34,786 nt of DNA, from NCBI GenBank assembly GCA_017695115.1, contig JADILV010000011.1, forward strand, positions 1 to 34,786, written 5' to 3'. The DNA comes from Candidatus Cryptobacteroides avicola (GTDB taxonomy: Bacteria; Bacteroidota; Bacteroidia; Bacteroidales; UBA932). Below the pieces are notes generated by a model. That model searched no databases. It had not been told where the DNA came from and saw only the letters and a list, made by a program, of their open reading frames with translations. Below, piece after piece: positions 14,543 through 21,231 of the stretch; position 1 is the first letter of the stretch; each line of letters opens with the position of its first letter. The translations under genes and the position numbers were made by a program.

Positions 14543-14570
14543 AGAAAATAAAGTGATTGAAGAAAGAACC

Positions 14571-15137
14571 TCACTCTTTTTTTTCTTTCCGCATATTGAT
14601 GTACTTGTACAGTGTACGTCTGCTGATCCCTGTTGTCTTAAGTATTTCAGCCACCGAATATGCCCTGGAGTCATAAAGTGTCAGAGCCTGGTCAATAATC
14701 TTTCCGTCCTTCTTCGGCCTGCCGCCAAGTCGTCCTCTCGCCCTTGCGGAGGCCAGCCCCTCCATCGTCCTCTCATGGGTAAGATCGCGTTCGAATTGGC
14801 TTACCCCGCTGAAGATGGTAAAAAGGAGTCTGCCCTGCGGAGTCGTGGTGTCAAGCCAGGGTTCCTTCACTGACCTGATATTCGCTCCGATCTTCTCGAT
14901 CTGCTCCACAAGGTCGAAAAGGTCCTTCACCGACCGGCTGAGCCTGGTGAGCTCGCAAATGACGATCGTGTCTCCCGGACGGAGCATGTCTATCATCCGG
15001 ACAAGTTCAGGACGCTCCCTGGTCGTCCCGGTGAATTTCTCCATGAAGATGCGTTCACACCCCTGCCTTTTCAATTCATCAATCTGCCAGTCGAGGTTCT
15101 GGTCTGCCGTCGAGCAGCGCGCATATCCGAACACCAT
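14571..15137 (-). CDS. Serine recombinase (resolvase/invertase family)
   Basis: A 188-residue small serine recombinase. The N-terminal catalytic domain begins 'MVFGYARCSTADQNLDWQID' with the nucleophile Ser9, and contains 'DTIVICELTRLSRSVKDLFD' and 'FTIFSGVSQFERDLTHERT'. The linker 'GLASARARGRLGGRPKKDGK' leads to an HTH_7 domain, 'YSVAEILKTTGISRRTLYKY'. Length and order match Tn3-type resolvases and Hin/Gin-type invertases; the sequence does not separate the two. On a plasmid-like element it may resolve multimers, but it could also act on the inverted repeats near 31.7 kb. TACATTTG (minus strand, 15211-15204) is a possible -7 box. Confidence 0.9.
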   Translation of the reverse strand: MVFGYARCSTADQNLDWQIDELKRQGCERIFMEKFTGTTRERPELVRMIDMLRPGDTIVICELTRLSRSVKDLFDLVEQIEKIGANIRSVKEPWLDTTTPQGRLLFTIFSGVSQFERDLTHERTMEGLASARARGRLGGRPKKDGKIIDQALTLYDSRAYSVAEILKTTGISRRTLYKYINMRKEKKE

Positions 15138-15254
15138 GATATCAGTATATAAAGCTAAAATACAGTTAATTTATAGAATCTGATTTCTATACATATTAAT
15201 ATACAAATGTAGATAATTTTTCGAAGACTCGAAACATATTGCTGACCATTGTTT

Positions 15255-15272
15255 ACAAAACGAAGGTTTTGT
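15255..15272. terminator. Short hairpin in the 270-bp gap upstream of the recombinase
   Basis: ACAAAAC (15255-15261) pairs with GTTTTGT (15266-15272) around a GAAG tetraloop. It lies between the minus-strand DUF4157 gene and the recombinase and may separate their transcripts. The remainder of 15138-15411 shows no gene. Confidence 0.35.
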
Positions 15273-15411
15273 ATACCGCAACGATAGTATATGTCCTGCC
15301 GTGAGTCTAATTAAGCATGTCGTTTTATGGCATAATTGTGATGTGCGGTGTGTTAGACCCTTCTATGTAGAAAAGAAACCCTTGTGTAATCCAGTAACAT
15401 CTTAGCAGCGC

Positions 15412-15738
15412 TTATATGTTGCTGCCCTTCCTTGTTCCAAAAACATCAGCCTCACGTTCTAGGTCTGCATTATCATTCACCGGCAAATTGCCAATTTCAT
15501 GGGTTGGCTCGACCCGGCCCTCCATTTGCTGGGCCACATGCCAAGCCTCGTGTGGCGGGTGTGGTTCCTGTCCCGGTGCAATATGGAGATCCGTACCCTG
15601 CGCATCGGCCAAAGCCTGCAGGATTGACGGCTTGTCGGGGTTGTATTCCAAACTCGCATCATCCAGTGAGAAGCCTGCACACTCCTCGACTAATGCTCTC
15701 AAATTGTCAGGCATTTCTGCATTGTCCTTTTTTCCCAT
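15412..15738 (-). CDS. Stand-alone DUF4157 metallopeptidase domain
   Basis: A 108-residue protein that is almost only a DUF4157 (eCIS core) domain: 'MPDNLRALVEECAGFSLDDA', then 'ADAQGTDLHIAPGQEPHPPH', HEAWHVAQQMEGRVEPTHEI, and LEREADVFG. The zinc-protease signature HEAWH (HExxH) and the distal Glu of LEREAD are both present, so it can bind zinc. In most genomes DUF4157 is part of a large protein of contractile injection systems or polymorphic toxins; a single-domain form is unusual. It follows the PgeF-like gene by 15 bp in the same direction, in an operon. The substrate is unknown. There is no secretion signal. Confidence 0.75.
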   Translation of the reverse strand: MGKKDNAEMPDNLRALVEECAGFSLDDASLEYNPDKPSILQALADAQGTDLHIAPGQEPHPPHEAWHVAQQMEGRVEPTHEIGNLPVNDNADLEREADVFGTRKGSNI

Positions 15739-15753
15739 ATCGGCATATAAGTT

Positions 15754-16452
15754 TTATTTGTTGTTTAACAGCATAATGGAAGAGACTGTCCTCCCTGTCA
15801 TTATGGTCTCCCTCCTTGCTGAGAAGAAAGCGGGGGCGGTGAAAGTGTCGATTCCGCAGTCGTATATGCTCCTTGAAGGTATTCCGCTCTCTTCCAGAAG
15901 GAACCGGTTTGCCGCCTTGATGTCTATATGATGCCCCAGCGATCTGTCCTGGCTCGCGTCTCCGCTGGCAAAATACCATATTTCATTGAGAGGGAATCCC
16001 TGCTCCTTAAGTATCCCGACAACCTCCTCCCCTACCTGATAGCTGTCTCTGCCTATTGACGGACCTAGAACTGCAACTATGTCAGCTGGGCTGGAGCCGA
16101 ACCTCATCCGCATCGTGAATATTGTCTTCTGGCATATCCTCTGCACAGTACCCCGCCATCCGGAGTGTACTGCGGCAATGACTCCCTTCAGACTGTCATA
16201 CATCAACACAGGAACGCAGTCTGCGGTCCGCACGCCTATGGCCAGTCCCCTCACACCGGTGACAATAGCGTCATAACCGTCCAATTCAAGTCCGGGCGTA
16301 GGCATCTCGTCTATTACAGCCACTTTGCAGCCATGCACCTGCTTCGCTGTAAGGACATTGCATGGCATTTGTGAACAGCGTCTTGTAGAGAAAGCCCAGA
16401 CACCCTCGCCCATGCTGTATTCCAGAAGGCTCTCGTTATCTATCCGTTCCAT
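15754..16452 (-). CDS. PgeF/YfiH-family purine nucleoside oxidase/phosphorylase
   Basis: A protein of about 232 residues in the laccase-domain family (YfiH, PgeF, LACC1). Key motifs are 'NVLTAKQVHGCKVAV' with the zinc-binding His, 'LAIGVRTADCVPVLM' with the Cys, and 'GVIAAVHSGWRGTVQRICQK' with the second His. The end is 'IYDCGIDTFTAPAFFSARRE'. The family cleaves or converts purine nucleosides and has a peptidoglycan-editing role in E. coli. I chose the ATG at 16452, because AGAGAGGAT just before it is a good ribosome binding site; a start at 16479 would add 9 residues. It overlaps the end of the DUF6088 gene by 13 bp, so the two are coupled. Why a mobile element carries it is unclear. Confidence 0.8.
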   Translation of the reverse strand: MERIDNESLLEYSMGEGVWAFSTRRCSQMPCNVLTAKQVHGCKVAVIDEMPTPGLELDGYDAIVTGVRGLAIGVRTADCVPVLMYDSLKGVIAAVHSGWRGTVQRICQKTIFTMRMRFGSSPADIVAVLGPSIGRDSYQVGEEVVGILKEQGFPLNEIWYFASGDASQDRSLGHHIDIKAANRFLLEESGIPSRSIYDCGIDTFTAPAFFSARRETIMTGRTVSSIMLLNNK

Positions 16453-17066
16453 ATCCTCTCTATTATTTCCCTCACCCATGCCGGGGGCAGTACTATGTCC
16501 CTCATATAATCCTGTTCCGGTACCTGCCGGAGGTGCCTCCTGATTATTCTTGTCTTCTCATCGGTGCACACATACTCCTCGCCAAGGTCCCTTATTGCCG
16601 TGGCCAGGAGTCTCATCGTTTCGTTGCGGTAGGCGAACATCTTCATTTCCGAGGTGTGGTTGAAATAGATCTTACGTCCCTTTGACAGGTTTATCACTCT
16701 GTGAGAACCGTCCGTCCTGTACCTTAGATTCCCTATCCTCATTGATGTAAGCCCGAGCCTGTATGCCGCCTCGTCACCATACGGGAGAATCCTTATATTC
16801 TCCTTCTCTGCCAAGGCATAAGCTATTTCTTCCGCCTCCGGGAGCGCCATCCTTGCGGTGTAACCGTTGTCCACAAGCCTTGGATAACAGTAGATTCCTC
16901 TCGCCAACCGAGCGACAAACCCCTCTTCAGCCATTTCTGAAATGAATTTCCTTACGGACACAGGTGCTTCAAGGCATGCGAAGTCAGTGAGGAAAAATAT
17001 CCTCCCTCTCCCCCACCCCTGTATCATCGTCCTCATGGATGAAACTATGCTTGTCTCGTCAATCAT
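16440..17066 (-). CDS. DUF6088-type winged-helix protein (AbiEi-like)
   Basis: A 208-residue protein. An N-terminal winged helix ('IFFLTDFACLEAPVSVRKFI' and 'EEGFVARLARGIYCYPRLV') is followed by a domain including 'LPEAEEIAYALAEKENIRIL' and 'AAYRLGLTSMRIGNLRYRTD', the layout of AbiEi antitoxins and DUF6088. AbiEi normally represses its own operon and neutralises the nucleotidyltransferase toxin AbiEii. No AbiEii gene follows; the partners here are a PgeF-like and a DUF4157 protein. An inverted repeat overlapping the promoter fits autoregulation. Confidence 0.7.
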   Translation of the reverse strand: MIDETSIVSSMRTMIQGWGRGRIFFLTDFACLEAPVSVRKFISEMAEEGFVARLARGIYCYPRLVDNGYTARMALPEAEEIAYALAEKENIRILPYGDEAAYRLGLTSMRIGNLRYRTDGSHRVINLSKGRKIYFNHTSEMKMFAYRNETMRLLATAIRDLGEEYVCTDEKTRIIRRHLRQVPEQDYMRDIVLPPAWVREIIERIWNG

Positions 17067-17067
17067 T

Positions 17068-17102
17068 ACTCACAAAAATATGATAAATTTGTGAGTTGAC
17101 AA
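17068..17102 (-). promoter_or_regulatory. Promoter with palindromic operator of the DUF6088 operon
   Basis: ACTCACAAA (17068-17076) and TTTGTGAGT (17088-17096) form a perfect 9-bp inverted repeat. On the minus strand TTG (17102-17100), 19 bp, TATTTTTG (17080-17073) is an excellent promoter and overlaps the repeat. The -7 box ends 7 bases from the ATG at 17066, so the transcript may start at or near the start codon. Further upstream, TATTTTTG recurs twice as possible alternative boxes. Confidence 0.6.
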
Positions 17103-17357
17103 AACAAAAATAAAAAATACAAAAATAGTGATAAGAAGACAAGTCCTGCTCGGCTGACTGATACAGAATTATGCTCTTGGGAATGGTGATGCCATTGCAG
17201 AATCTCCTTTATTAAGGTTAGGTGACCGGAGAAAATTACATCATTATGTATGTTCGTTTAATATGCCGACAACACCCCATCGCAGGTGACTGTAGCACGT
17301 CTTTCCCATCATCATTAGATTTGTTGGAATAATATCTAACGATGCAGATAATTTAGT

Positions 17358-17419
17358 GAGTTAATAACTCCATCAATACATTACAGTAACGGCAAATGTA
17401 TTTTATGCGTTAATAACTC
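17358..17419. repeat. Pair of iteron-like palindromes downstream of dnaC-like gene
   Basis: GAGTTAATAACTC (17358-17370, a perfect palindrome) and GCGTTAATAACTC (17407-17419), 49 bp apart, belong to the motif family that fills 21.2-23.0 kb. The second copy lies 7 bp past the stop of the helicase-loader gene. The gap 17103-17425 otherwise holds a TGTTCGTTTAATAT copy at 17251-17264 and no gene. Confidence 0.55.
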
Positions 17420-17425
17420 AAAGAT

Positions 17426-18049
17426 TTACTTTCTATATGAAGGCTCTATGTATGTAAGCTGGGCGAACATCTCCCTCATCCTGTCAAGGACACGGTCCCC
17501 GTATGTCTGCCCGATCTGGTCCAGAGTGTAATTGGTGGCAATCACAGTTGTGGCGTTGTGTCTGTATCTGGCCATAAGCAGTTCCGCCAGAGGATAGCGC
17601 ACCTCGCCGAAGTCATTGCTTGATGGTGGCTCTACACCGAGATCGTCTATCAGCAGAATCCCCCTGCTGGGGAATGAAGGGAAAGAACGGCTCTGGCGGA
17701 AATGGTCATATATGCTCTGTGCCTCCATATACATCGCATGGCTGCCGAAAAGGTAGCTGATTGCACGCAGCATCGTGGTCTTGCCGTTGCCGATTGTGCC
17801 GCACAGCAGGAGCCCCCTCTTTCTGGACGAATACATCCACTTCACCACACTTTCGACTTTTGACACAGTGTTATCGTCCATGATGAAATCCGCTCCCCTG
17901 CTCTCCACCATGGCCCCGTAGCAGCCTAAAAGCCTTGCGGCCATCTGCCCCCTGTCACCCAACTTGACCGGGAACCTCTCTGTACGGCCGATACGGTCCG
18001 ATACGGTCCTCATATACTGCATTGCAAGGCTCTTGCTCTGTTCGTCCAT
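17426..18049 (-). CDS. DnaC/IstB-like helicase loader ATPase
   Basis: A protein of about 207 residues (start at the ATG at 18049; the frame's 18061 start would be TTG). Walker A is 'GLLLCGTIGNGKTTMLRAIS', Walker B 'FPSRGILLIDDLGVEP', and the sensor region 'NATTVIATNYTLDQIGQTYG' with the arginine-bearing 'DRVLDRMREMF'. This is the DnaC/IstB-type AAA+ fold. It is 20 bp downstream of the Rep initiator gene, in the same direction, so the pair likely forms a replication operon: Rep opens the origin and the loader brings in the host DnaB helicase. A transposition helper role as in IstB is unlikely, because no transposase is adjacent. Confidence 0.8.
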   Translation of the reverse strand: MDEQSKSLAMQYMRTVSDRIGRTERFPVKLGDRGQMAARLLGCYGAMVESRGADFIMDDNTVSKVESVVKWMYSSRKRGLLLCGTIGNGKTTMLRAISYLFGSHAMYMEAQSIYDHFRQSRSFPSFPSRGILLIDDLGVEPPSSNDFGEVRYPLAELLMARYRHNATTVIATNYTLDQIGQTYGDRVLDRMREMFAQLTYIEPSYRK

Positions 18050-18069
18050 ATCAAGAAACAAATAAAAGG

Positions 18070-19332
18070 TTAAAGCTCCTCAAGACCGGAATCACTGAAA
18101 GCTGAGGCGTCATTCACACCCAGCCTGTCCTTCGCCTGCCTGGCGCGTGCCGGTCTCTCCGTGACAGGCGAGGATTCGGCCGACTGCCTGGATGGGGACT
18201 GCACGTCCGCATTGCCCAGGCCCACTGCCATCTTCTTGCCGTCAAGGAGGTTCTGCAGTGAACGTATTACATAGGCCTGTGGGCTGTTGGCCTTGTTCGC
18301 CCTGGACTGTATGCGAATCAGGAAGTCCTCTATGTCGTGCCCCGCATCCTTCAGGTCCTGGAAGAGCCTGAGGTTTGACCGTATCCCCCTCTCATCGAAA
18401 CCAAAAGTCTTCACGAGAAGATTAAGCAACCTCGCATCGATGACAGCCGAGGGGTCGCGGATGACTGAGGTCTTCAGTACCTTGCTGAATGTGAGCCCCA
18501 CTATGGAGGGACGCCCCTTCCCGGACGCCTTCCCGTAGACCGGCTCGTGACGCACCTCAAAAGGGCACTTCTCACGGACCTCCTGCTCTGCCGGCTCTAT
18601 CACCCTCCGGATGAAACCAGCAGGGTTGTTCACGTACTTGTCCTGGAGCCCGAGTATACCCTTGATCCTCTCGAGGCTGAAGGTAAGCGGCTCGCTCGTG
18701 TTGCTCATCAGCTGGAAGAGGCGTATGGCCACCACGTTGTCAAGCTTCTTTGCAGTGAGCAGATTATACCTGGTGTACCCCTTGCCCATGTCAAGGATCT
18801 GCGACCAGGTCTCCTCACCGAGTTTCACAGACACGATTCCCGGCTTCCGGTTGACATACACCTTGTCAAGAAGGTGGTATGAAACGAACTGGTACATAGG
18901 CGAACCGTCCTTGTATGTCCTCGGATTACCTTCGTCATCAAGTACGGGTGACTCAACATTATGGTATATCTTCATCAGGTCGAGCGCCGCCTCCTTGGCC
19001 TTGGTATAGTTCGTCGTGTCATCCTCGTTCAGCAGGTTTCTGACAGGTATGTCGATTATGGCGAACTTCTCGCTGTATTTCTCGCCGAAATTCAGCTTGT
19101 TGATTCCCAGGGCCGCATCGATTGTGTACTCCTGGGCAACAGAGATGACCTCCATGAGCAGACGCTCCCCGTACTTTGACAGACTCCTGCTTGATGTGGA
19201 GAATATGTAGGAGGTGAAAACGTCATCAGCGGGTATATTGGTAGGCAACAGGTCCCTTCCGCTGGTCTGCATATCACCATTCCCGCTGTTAGTTTTCATT
19301 TGCCCTGTTTGTTTATCGCTTCTCCTCGACAT
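18070..19332 (-). CDS. Rep_3-family plasmid replication initiator
   Basis: A protein of about 420 residues, started at the ATG at 19332 (the frame extends to a TTG at 19362). Two winged-helix domains are seen: domain 1 with 'SSRSLSKYGERLLMEVISVA' and 'KFAIIDIPVRNLLNEDDTTN', and domain 2 with 'YTRYNLLTAKKLDNVVAIRL', 'TFSLERIKGILGLQDKYVNN' and RRVIEPAEQEVREKCPFEV. This is the pattern of Rep_3/RepB-type iteron-binding initiators. The C-terminus is Ser/Arg-rich and likely disordered. The presence of Rep, a helicase loader, ParA and iteron-like repeats suggests autonomous replication. The 660-bp AT-rich region upstream carries repeats that may regulate it. Confidence 0.8.
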   Translation of the reverse strand: MSRRSDKQTGQMKTNSGNGDMQTSGRDLLPTNIPADDVFTSYIFSTSSRSLSKYGERLLMEVISVAQEYTIDAALGINKLNFGEKYSEKFAIIDIPVRNLLNEDDTTNYTKAKEAALDLMKIYHNVESPVLDDEGNPRTYKDGSPMYQFVSYHLLDKVYVNRKPGIVSVKLGEETWSQILDMGKGYTRYNLLTAKKLDNVVAIRLFQLMSNTSEPLTFSLERIKGILGLQDKYVNNPAGFIRRVIEPAEQEVREKCPFEVRHEPVYGKASGKGRPSIVGLTFSKVLKTSVIRDPSAVIDARLLNLLVKTFGFDERGIRSNLRLFQDLKDAGHDIEDFLIRIQSRANKANSPQAYVIRSLQNLLDGKKMAVGLGNADVQSPSRQSAESSPVTERPARARQAKDRLGVNDASAFSDSGLEEL

Positions 19333-19534
19333 TAGCTCTGTTCGTTTAATATCATTACACAAGTTCTTTTAATATGAATAATGAAACCCTAACTATTTAC
19401 CATACAATCACTTTCAATATTAAAGGAGAATCTCTTATGATTAATATATAGATGAATAATGATAATATATCAATGAGTCCGCCCTATATATATAACTGAA
19501 ATGATTCAGCATGCTGATAAAACCCTCCAAAGAA

Positions 19535-19881
19535 CTTTACGAACAAATTTCGTATATTTTTTTTAAAAAGCAACATTAATGGCGTTCTTTTTTTATTTTT
19601 CGAACATTTCCTCTGCTTAAATTACGCAATCACGGTAGAGTTTCTGTTCTTTTATTATGTTCTTTCCTGTTTTTATCAAGTGCAAATACCGGATTTTTAT
19701 CATTCATTCTGTTCGTTTTATGTGATTTCAAGTCTTTATCTGGAATATGAAAATATATACGGACTTGATTTTCAACACAGGACGGTAAAATGAATTTTCT
19801 CATTAAATTTGTTAGATAATCGAGAGGCCAGATATGTTTTTTGGAAGGAGTAATTCCTGCTTTTTTCTCATTAATTTTGTT
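19535..19881. repeat. AT-rich region upstream of rep with repeated motifs
   Basis: The gap 19333-20039 has no credible gene. It holds 19-bp direct copies with one mismatch, TTTTCTCATTAAATTTGTT (19795-19813) and TTTTCTCATTAATTTTGTT (19863-19881), and a TGTTCG-family motif at about 19339-19352, 19535-19547 (minus), 19601 (minus), 19710-19723 and 19878-19883. The copies at 17251 and 19339 are identical over TGTTCGTTTAATAT. The region may be the rep promoter or a second origin site. Confidence 0.45.
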
Positions 19882-19980
19882 CGGAAAATACGGAGGGGAT
19901 CCTTCGTCCGTTGCTTGAAAAATTCGGTGGAGCTTTCAGCTCCCGCTGCCTGTATAACTCGGCAATGTCCATGAAACGAT

Positions 19981-20008
19981 GACTGCAGCCCGGATCCGGG
20001 CTGCAGTC
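19981..20008. terminator. Perfect 28-bp palindrome, likely terminator of parA operon
   Basis: The 28 bases 19981-20008 form one uninterrupted perfect palindrome: GACTGCAGCCCG, GATC at the centre, CGGGCTGCAGTC. It lies 32 bp past the stop of the minus-strand partner gene of parA. Such a GC-rich stem should stop transcription from either side; a short TTT on the plus strand follows. A smaller hairpin GGAGCT/AGCTCC lies at 19929-19943. Confidence 0.55.
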
Positions 20009-20039
20009 TTTACTCTTGTTTCCCCTCCTCCCAAAGCTG

Positions 20040-20369
20040 CTATTTCTCATTGTACTTCTCCAGCAGGCAGTTAACTGCCTCGACCAGGACATCGTTAAGG
20101 CTCTGTTTATAGTTGTTGTGCTGGATCCTGATCAGTCTGTCCTTGACTTCGGCTGGAACATATACGCTTATCTTTACTTTCTCTACAGAACCTCTCGGCC
20201 GTCCTACCTGCCCTCTTTGAGCTCTCACTTCCTCTGTCTGTTGGGGGATTTTTTTTTCTACTACGGCATTGTTCACATTCTCATCAGGCCTCGGCCTGCT
20301 TTGTGGGACGCCTATCTTTATTCCGGCTGTCTGACTTTCTACGAATTTTTTTATTGTGTCGTTTGCCAT
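20040..20369 (-). CDS. RHH-like ParA partner protein
   Basis: A 109-residue protein. The N-terminal 60 residues look disordered and basic ('EVRAQRGQVGRPRGSVEKVK'), followed by a short DNA-binding-like end, 'KISVYVPAEVKDRLIRIQHN' then YKQSLNDVLVEAVNCLLEKY, with the strand-helix-helix of ribbon-helix-helix proteins. It follows parA by 26 bp, with a strong AGGAGG before its ATG. In type Ib partition a small RHH protein binds the centromere and activates ParA; that is the probable job, with iteron-like repeats upstream of parA as the candidate centromere. It has no ParB-type domain. Confidence 0.7.
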   Translation of the reverse strand: MANDTIKKFVESQTAGIKIGVPQSRPRPDENVNNAVVEKKIPQQTEEVRAQRGQVGRPRGSVEKVKISVYVPAEVKDRLIRIQHNNYKQSLNDVLVEAVNCLLEKYNEK

Positions 20370-20395
20370 TGCTTTCTCCTCCTAATTTGCTTGGT

Positions 20396-21190
20396 CTAGT
20401 GTTCTATTCTCAGCAGAATCTCCTTCGCGGCGTCGCGGTAGTCGTGTGCACCTTTCCCGTCTGGGTCGTGTGTGAAGATATCCCTGTGCATTGATGACGA
20501 CTGGTTCAGCTTTGTGTTCTTCCTGATGTATGGCTTTATGACGTAGGCTTCGAACTCCTTTTCGATGAGCGAAATGTATAGTTTGTTTATGGTGTCGTTC
20601 TCGACCCTGGTGACCAGGCATCCGATGAATTTCAGATAAGGGTTCAGCCTCGCGTCACTTATTATCTCGTTGTATACGCCTATGACCATGTGCATACCGT
20701 CCAGCGACGGCTGGTCCGGCGTGGTGACGAGCACCATCCCGTCGGATGCTACCATTGCATTCATTATTATGCTGCCCAGTGCCGGCGGACAGTCGATGAT
20801 GATATAGTCGTATTCGTTCCTGATAGGTTCTATCAGGTCTTTCAGCAGGTAGACCTTCAGCGACACAGTACTCGTGTCATTGTCGAAGTTTGCCAGTTTG
20901 AGATCTGCCGGGACGAAATCGACCCCGTGGTAGCGGCTGGGCAGAATCGGGAGAGGTCTGTCCTTTTCCAGTTTCGGGCCGATTATGAAAGCATCCTCTA
21001 TTGTGCTCTCCCACTTTCCTGAATACCTGTCATCATATGCTGCGAGCATCCCCGTCAGGTTTGCCTGAGAGTCGAGGTCAATGAACAGCACCTTCTTGCC
21101 TATCCGGGACCATAGTATCCCTACATTGAAGGCTGACATGGTCTTGGCCACTCCCCCTTTGTTGTTCATGAAACTTATTACATATCCCAT
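20396..21190 (-). CDS. parA: ParA-family partition ATPase
   Basis: A 264-residue Walker-type ATPase. 'ISFMNNKGGVAKTMSAFNVG' holds the deviant Walker A (KGGVAKT), 'VLFIDLDSQANLTGML' the Walker A' region, and 'EYDYIIIDCPPALGSIIMNA' the Walker B. 'GMVLVTTPDQPSLDGMHMVI' follows. No HTH precedes the ATPase, so it is of the small ParA/Soj type. In Bacteroides elements a ParA-like protein is often called TraA. A -7 box TATCTTTG (minus strand 21221-21214) lies upstream, with the first iteron-like palindrome (21232-21244) beside it, so partition or replication protein binding may control expression. The ribosome binding site GGAGGAA is good. Confidence 0.85.
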   Translation of the reverse strand: MGYVISFMNNKGGVAKTMSAFNVGILWSRIGKKVLFIDLDSQANLTGMLAAYDDRYSGKWESTIEDAFIIGPKLEKDRPLPILPSRYHGVDFVPADLKLANFDNDTSTVSLKVYLLKDLIEPIRNEYDYIIIDCPPALGSIIMNAMVASDGMVLVTTPDQPSLDGMHMVIGVYNEIISDARLNPYLKFIGCLVTRVENDTINKLYISLIEKEFEAYVIKPYIRKNTKLNQSSSMHRDIFTHDPDGKGAHDYRDAAKEILLRIEH

Positions 21191-21213
21191 CTCTGTTCCT
21201 CCATTTGATTCTG

Positions 21214-21221
21214 CAAAGATA
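21214..21221 (-). promoter_or_regulatory. parA -7 box next to first iteron
   Basis: On the minus strand TATCTTTG at 21221-21214 fits TAnnTTTG, 23 bases before the parA ATG at 21190. The first iteron-like element begins 11 bp further upstream at 21232, so binding there should affect this promoter. No clear TTG at the right spacing was found. Confidence 0.4.
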
Positions 21222-21231
21222 ATAATTTTTT

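Noticed and set aside
19871..20092. Small minus-strand protein of 73 residues
   Set aside because: It would be read through the perfect palindrome at 19981-20008 and overlap the RHH gene; no motif.
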